A stretch of 64,000 nucleotides of DNA from Metopolophium dirhodum (Eukaryota; Arthropoda; Insecta; Hemiptera; Aphididae). This document shows, one piece after another, positions 60,720-64,000 of this stretch; the stretch's first letter is position 1; each line of letters begins with the position of its first letter. The notes under the pieces were generated by a model, which was not told where the DNA came from, made no database searches, and saw nothing but the letters and a program-made list of their open reading frames with translations. A program made the translations under genes and the position numbers. Where the stretch lies: assembly GCF_019925205.1 (NCBI RefSeq), contig NC_083560.1, forward strand, positions 103,134,083 to 103,198,082, given 5' to 3'.

Positions 60720-62080
60720 ATATGTATATCTTTTTTATGATAGTAAATGTTATCTTCAACCATAAGAAAAATAGAGTTTAAATCAGTTTTGGTATCAGAA
60801 TTATTTACAGGACTATTTGGTGATGAAAGTAAATTAATCTTTTTTGGCTATTTTTTCACCTACAGGCTACATTTGTAAAAAAGTTATTCAATTCATTGCA
60901 AATATCAATACTATCATGAAAACTAAGGTTGTGTCCATCTTTTAAGGATGTAACATTAGTTGGTATGTTCTTATTATCTATATTATTAATTGATTCCTTT
61001 ATTAAGTCCCAAATATTTTTTGAATCTCCTTGCGCTTTACTTATTTGTTTAGAAAAAAATATATCTTTCGCAGATTTAATAATTTTTGTTATTAAATTTC
61101 TATACATTTTGTAACAAGATTTGAGTTTGGTAGGAGGGTTGTTGTTTTATTTTATTAATCATTTTATCTCTATGCCGCATCGATACAATTATGCCTGTTG
61201 TGACTTATTTTTTCATTTTATACTTATATTTAGTTAGATGATAATATTTGGTAATTTTAAACAAATTGATTCCATTATTTATTGTATATAAAATTGCATT
61301 AATTGCAACATTGATATCACTTGCATTAAAAACATCAGACTTTACATACTTTTTTAAGTTTATCAAAATCTAGCATTTTCTTCAATGTTTATGTTCCGAT
61401 CTTTAGCTTCATTTAATTTTAGATTTGTGGTATAGTGATCTATTATAGTATTTTTAGTTTTTACACATATTATATCCCTTTGCACTATCAAACCCAGAAT
61501 TATCTTTAAAAAAGTATATGTTCAATGCAAGATGATGAACTAGTTATTATTGCATGACTTAAATCCATATGACATTAAGATATTTAGACAACTAATAGTA
61601 TCAACAGTATCTAACTGTAAATTGATATTTATGTATCCACAAGAATAACTGAATCTTTTTCAGGGATTCTATTTAAATATTTGTATACGCTATCAACAAA
61701 AAGATTTTGCATTAAACTTGGTGAGCGGTATATATATGTTGATTTTAATATAGAATTATTTAAAAAAAATACTTAAATGTATAGAACTACAGTGATCAAC
61801 TATATTATAACTAATAGAATTAAAATTTAATATGTTTCTAATATAAACAGACATTCCATTAGACTTATTTAATTTCCTATAACAATTATAATTTGTGTAA
61901 TCTTCAATTTCAAACTCTATTTTCTAGCCAAGTTTCTAAACAAAAAACATCGAAGATAATTTCACTATTACTTAAGAATAGAATAAACTCATCAAAATGT
62001 TTACAAATACTACGTATTATATTCTAAATTAGACTTGGCATCTAAAAAATTAAAATCTAAGTTACTAAACATCGGTAATT
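60720..62080 (-). pseudogene. LINE endonuclease and linker (inverted part)
   Basis: From 62080 downward, broken frames show APE-endonuclease traits: DVFCLETWLENRV near 61950, IYRSPSLMQNLF near 61720, VILVDT near 61650 (family pattern G-D-F-N), and a conserved tail (SSSSCIEHI near 61540-61515) resembling the S-S-S-C-I-D-H-I motif of these enzymes. The 83-codon frame at 61107-60856 is the linker with NLITKIIKSAKDIFF, SKNIWDLI and NNFFTNVA, found just before RT in Jockey/CR1 LINEs. Many stops. A plus-strand frame over the same place is a shadow. Confidence 0.65.
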
Positions 62081-62149
62081 AAAAGAAAAATACTAAAAAA
62101 TATTATTACTTTACGCTTTTTATTCAAAAAAATTCCCAAAGATATTTCA

Positions 62150-63615
62150 CCTTTTTTTTCTTCATCCATTTGTCTTAGCATTTCTAAATTTGAAATTTTG
62201 AACGCTTGTCCAACCATCTTTAATTTAATAACTTCCGGAAGTTTCCCTGATGTACTTAAGGAAACTACTATAATTCCATTATTTAAACAGGGAGATAAAA
62301 ATATTTGTGCTAATTATCGCCCAATATCCCTTACATATACTTTAGCTAAAGTATTGGAAAAATGTATAAAATCAAAATTATATGAGTTTCTTGAAACATT
62401 ACATATTTTCTCGGATAATCAATTTGGATTTAGAAATAACTTAAGTACTAAAGTACGACTAAAGCGCTGCAAAATATTATTGGTAACATTAATAAAAAAA
62501 CTTGATGAGGATGATTCAGTATTTTTCTTGACGTTAAAGCCTTTGATTCTTTGCATCATAATTTATTATTAAAAAAAACTATACAATTATGGAATTTGTG
62601 GAGTTGTAAATAATCTGATCAAAAGTTTTTGAACAAATCACAGACGAGTTAAAATTAATAATCCAGTAACTATAGCACTTTAAACTACGGAGTTCCACAA
62701 GGAACTGTGCTGGAATCTTTCTCTATTTTTCATTATATATATTAATGGCCTACTAGAAATAAAATGTGATGGTTTAATCCCGTGTTTTGCTGATAATATG
62801 ATATAATATTAATTAAGGATTGTTATAAAACCAAACTAGTTTTTAAAACGACGCACATTTTGTCTGATTTTAATAAATGGTTTATATTCTCTTGAAATGA
62901 GTAATGATAAAATATGTTGTATTCCTTTTATGATTTCAAAGATGAAAAACTTTCAAATTATCAATGATATAAAAATACATGATTTAAAATGTCCTAAAGT
63001 GAAATCTCCAAACATTGAGAATGTCAATTGTAATTTTATTGTATTTATATGAAATCTGTAGACTCAGTAAAATACCTTGGTGTTACTATTGATAAGTACT
63101 TAAAAATCGGATACTCATATTGGTATAACTGCAAAAAAATTAGAAGCCTTTTCTAAAATTTCAAAACTTCAAAAAATATCTTTCTGCCAAGTACCATGCG
63201 AATGGTTTATTATGCACTTCCTCAGTCAATTTTCAGCTATGGAATTTCAGCTTGGGGAGAAGTTAATAATACACATTTACAACAACTTACATCAATGATA
63301 AATTCCCTTCCTAGAATAGCCTTTAAACTGCCATATAGTACAAATACGGATATTGTATATAAAATCTATAATTTATTAACACTTAAACAACTTTATATAA
63401 AAGAAGTTTTATGTGATTTCTGCAGCTCTAATCATAACAATTTTAGTTTTAAGCATAATTATGGTACATGCCAAATTGTAACTAACACTTTTAGATTAAA
63501 AACACTTTTGTTTAAATGTTTATTGTTTTTTAAACTTTACTTATATGTTACATCATTACCTATCACTTATTTTGTATTTGAATTTAAGTACAATGTAGAT
63601 AAGTATATTATATAA
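62150..63615 (+). pseudogene. LINE reverse transcriptase (forward part)
   Basis: The 124-codon frame 62198-62572 carries RT blocks 1-3: GSFPDVLKETTIIPLFKQGD, NYRPISLTYTLAKVLEK and FSDNQFGFRNNLST. Block A (F-L-D-V-K-A-F-D) survives after a frameshift near 62525, though the track ends by a stop at 62570. The motif region FADN (near 62790, family F-A-D-D) is mutated. The last frame, 63196-63615, has the C-terminal ALPQSIFSYGISAWG typical of this LINE group. Several stops and frameshifts. Copying activity is lost. Confidence 0.75.
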
Positions 63616-63734
63616 AATGAAGAAGCATTAAAAACTCTTGTCTCCCCACAAGCTCAGGCTTTTGGAGGCAATTTTTTTTTCTCATTCTATTGTTATATTA
63701 TTTGAATTGTATATTATAATTAAAATAACAATAA

Positions 63735-63769
63735 ATCTATCTATCTATCTAATCTATCTATCTATCTAC
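63735..63769. repeat. (TCTA)n microsatellite tail
   Basis: Tandem TCTA units with one imperfect unit in the middle, directly after the LINE end. Such tails are used by some LINE clades instead of poly-A. Confidence 0.85.
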
Positions 63770-64000
63770 TTACAGCCTTATGGTATAATATATTTATTAT
63801 CTTAAAAATGAATTTAATATAAATAAAAACGATATCGCAAAAAAAACTAAATTATAATTTAGGTTTGAGAGGCCTTTGAGGAGGCTCAATAAAATTAGCT
63901 TCCCAAAATTCCTAAGTAAGGCTTTGTCCATTTATTATCTACTTAACTCATCACCATACACATAGGTACATATAATATAGACTATATAGTTATATAACTC
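63770..64000. other. AT-rich end of window
   Basis: No gene was recognised. Confidence 0.4.

Larger units (their letters stand above)
60720..63769. mobile_element. LINE copy with inverted 5' half (twin-primed)
   Basis: Two parts of one LINE lie head to head. 60720-62090 reads on the minus strand as endonuclease and the linker before RT. 62150-63769 reads on the plus strand as RT and C-terminal region, ending in AT-rich sequence and a (TCTA)n tail. In LINE coordinates the inverted part stops shortly before the point where the forward part begins. This is the structure made by twin priming. The clade is probably CR1/Jockey-like; target duplications were not resolved. Confidence 0.7.

Overview
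The window is AT-rich eukaryotic DNA, most likely from an aphid. The evidence is the base composition, the frequent short 'aggtacctat'-type words, and transposon families that look aphid-like (ZMYM1-like hAT, Jockey/R1 LINEs, Ty3/gypsy of the K02A2.6 type). No bacterial operons, tRNA genes or CRISPR arrays are visible. I see no certain intact host gene. What can be supported is mostly mobile DNA in various states of decay, one interrupted multi-exon gene, and two GC/CpG-rich islands that look like insect promoter or first-exon regions.

Layout. 0-11.4 kb: AT-rich non-coding DNA with a 5'-truncated Jockey-like LINE on the minus strand (3.0-4.1 kb) and a small inverted-repeat element (4.28 kb). 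11.4-12.6 kb: CpG-rich island. 12.7-23.3 kb: dispersed repeats, a 0.6 kb inverted-repeat element, a 5S-rRNA-derived SINE (15.5 kb) and a hAT-type inverted-repeat element (18.4 kb). 23.3-27.2 kb: a nearly full-span but degenerate Ty3/gypsy element with a 5-bp target duplication, a complete 3' LTR, a broken pol and an extra ORF after pol. 27.5-29.1 kb: LINE ORF1 (minus). 30-38 kb: two small hAT-type elements with 8-bp duplications and a LINE C-terminal scrap. 38.2-40.8 kb: an R1-clade LINE inserted, with a 14-bp duplication, into a tandem dispersed repeat.

41.2-48.7 kb is the most interesting part. It holds a ZMYM1-like hAT transposase remnant, a piggyBac-type short element with TTAA ends, and a minus-strand gene with phase-0 exons and predicted coiled coil. 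One exon of that gene is split by a 3.4 kb long-inverted-repeat transposon with a 9-bp duplication. The transposon carries its own correctly spliced two-exon mini-gene (113 codons) whose C-terminus resembles the His box of ubiquitin-specific proteases (peptidase C19). A second member of the same transposon family, with related ends, also a 9-bp duplication and essentially one giant palindrome, lies at 58.6-60.5 kb.

48.9-50.2 kb: a decayed Tc1/mariner-type transposase. 51-53 kb: dispersed repeats. 53.6-54.1 kb: second CpG-rich island. 55.7-58.6 kb: a decayed second Ty3/gypsy element interrupted by a hAT remnant with an 8-bp duplication. 60.7-63.8 kb: a LINE whose 5' half is inverted relative to its 3' half, the signature of twin priming.
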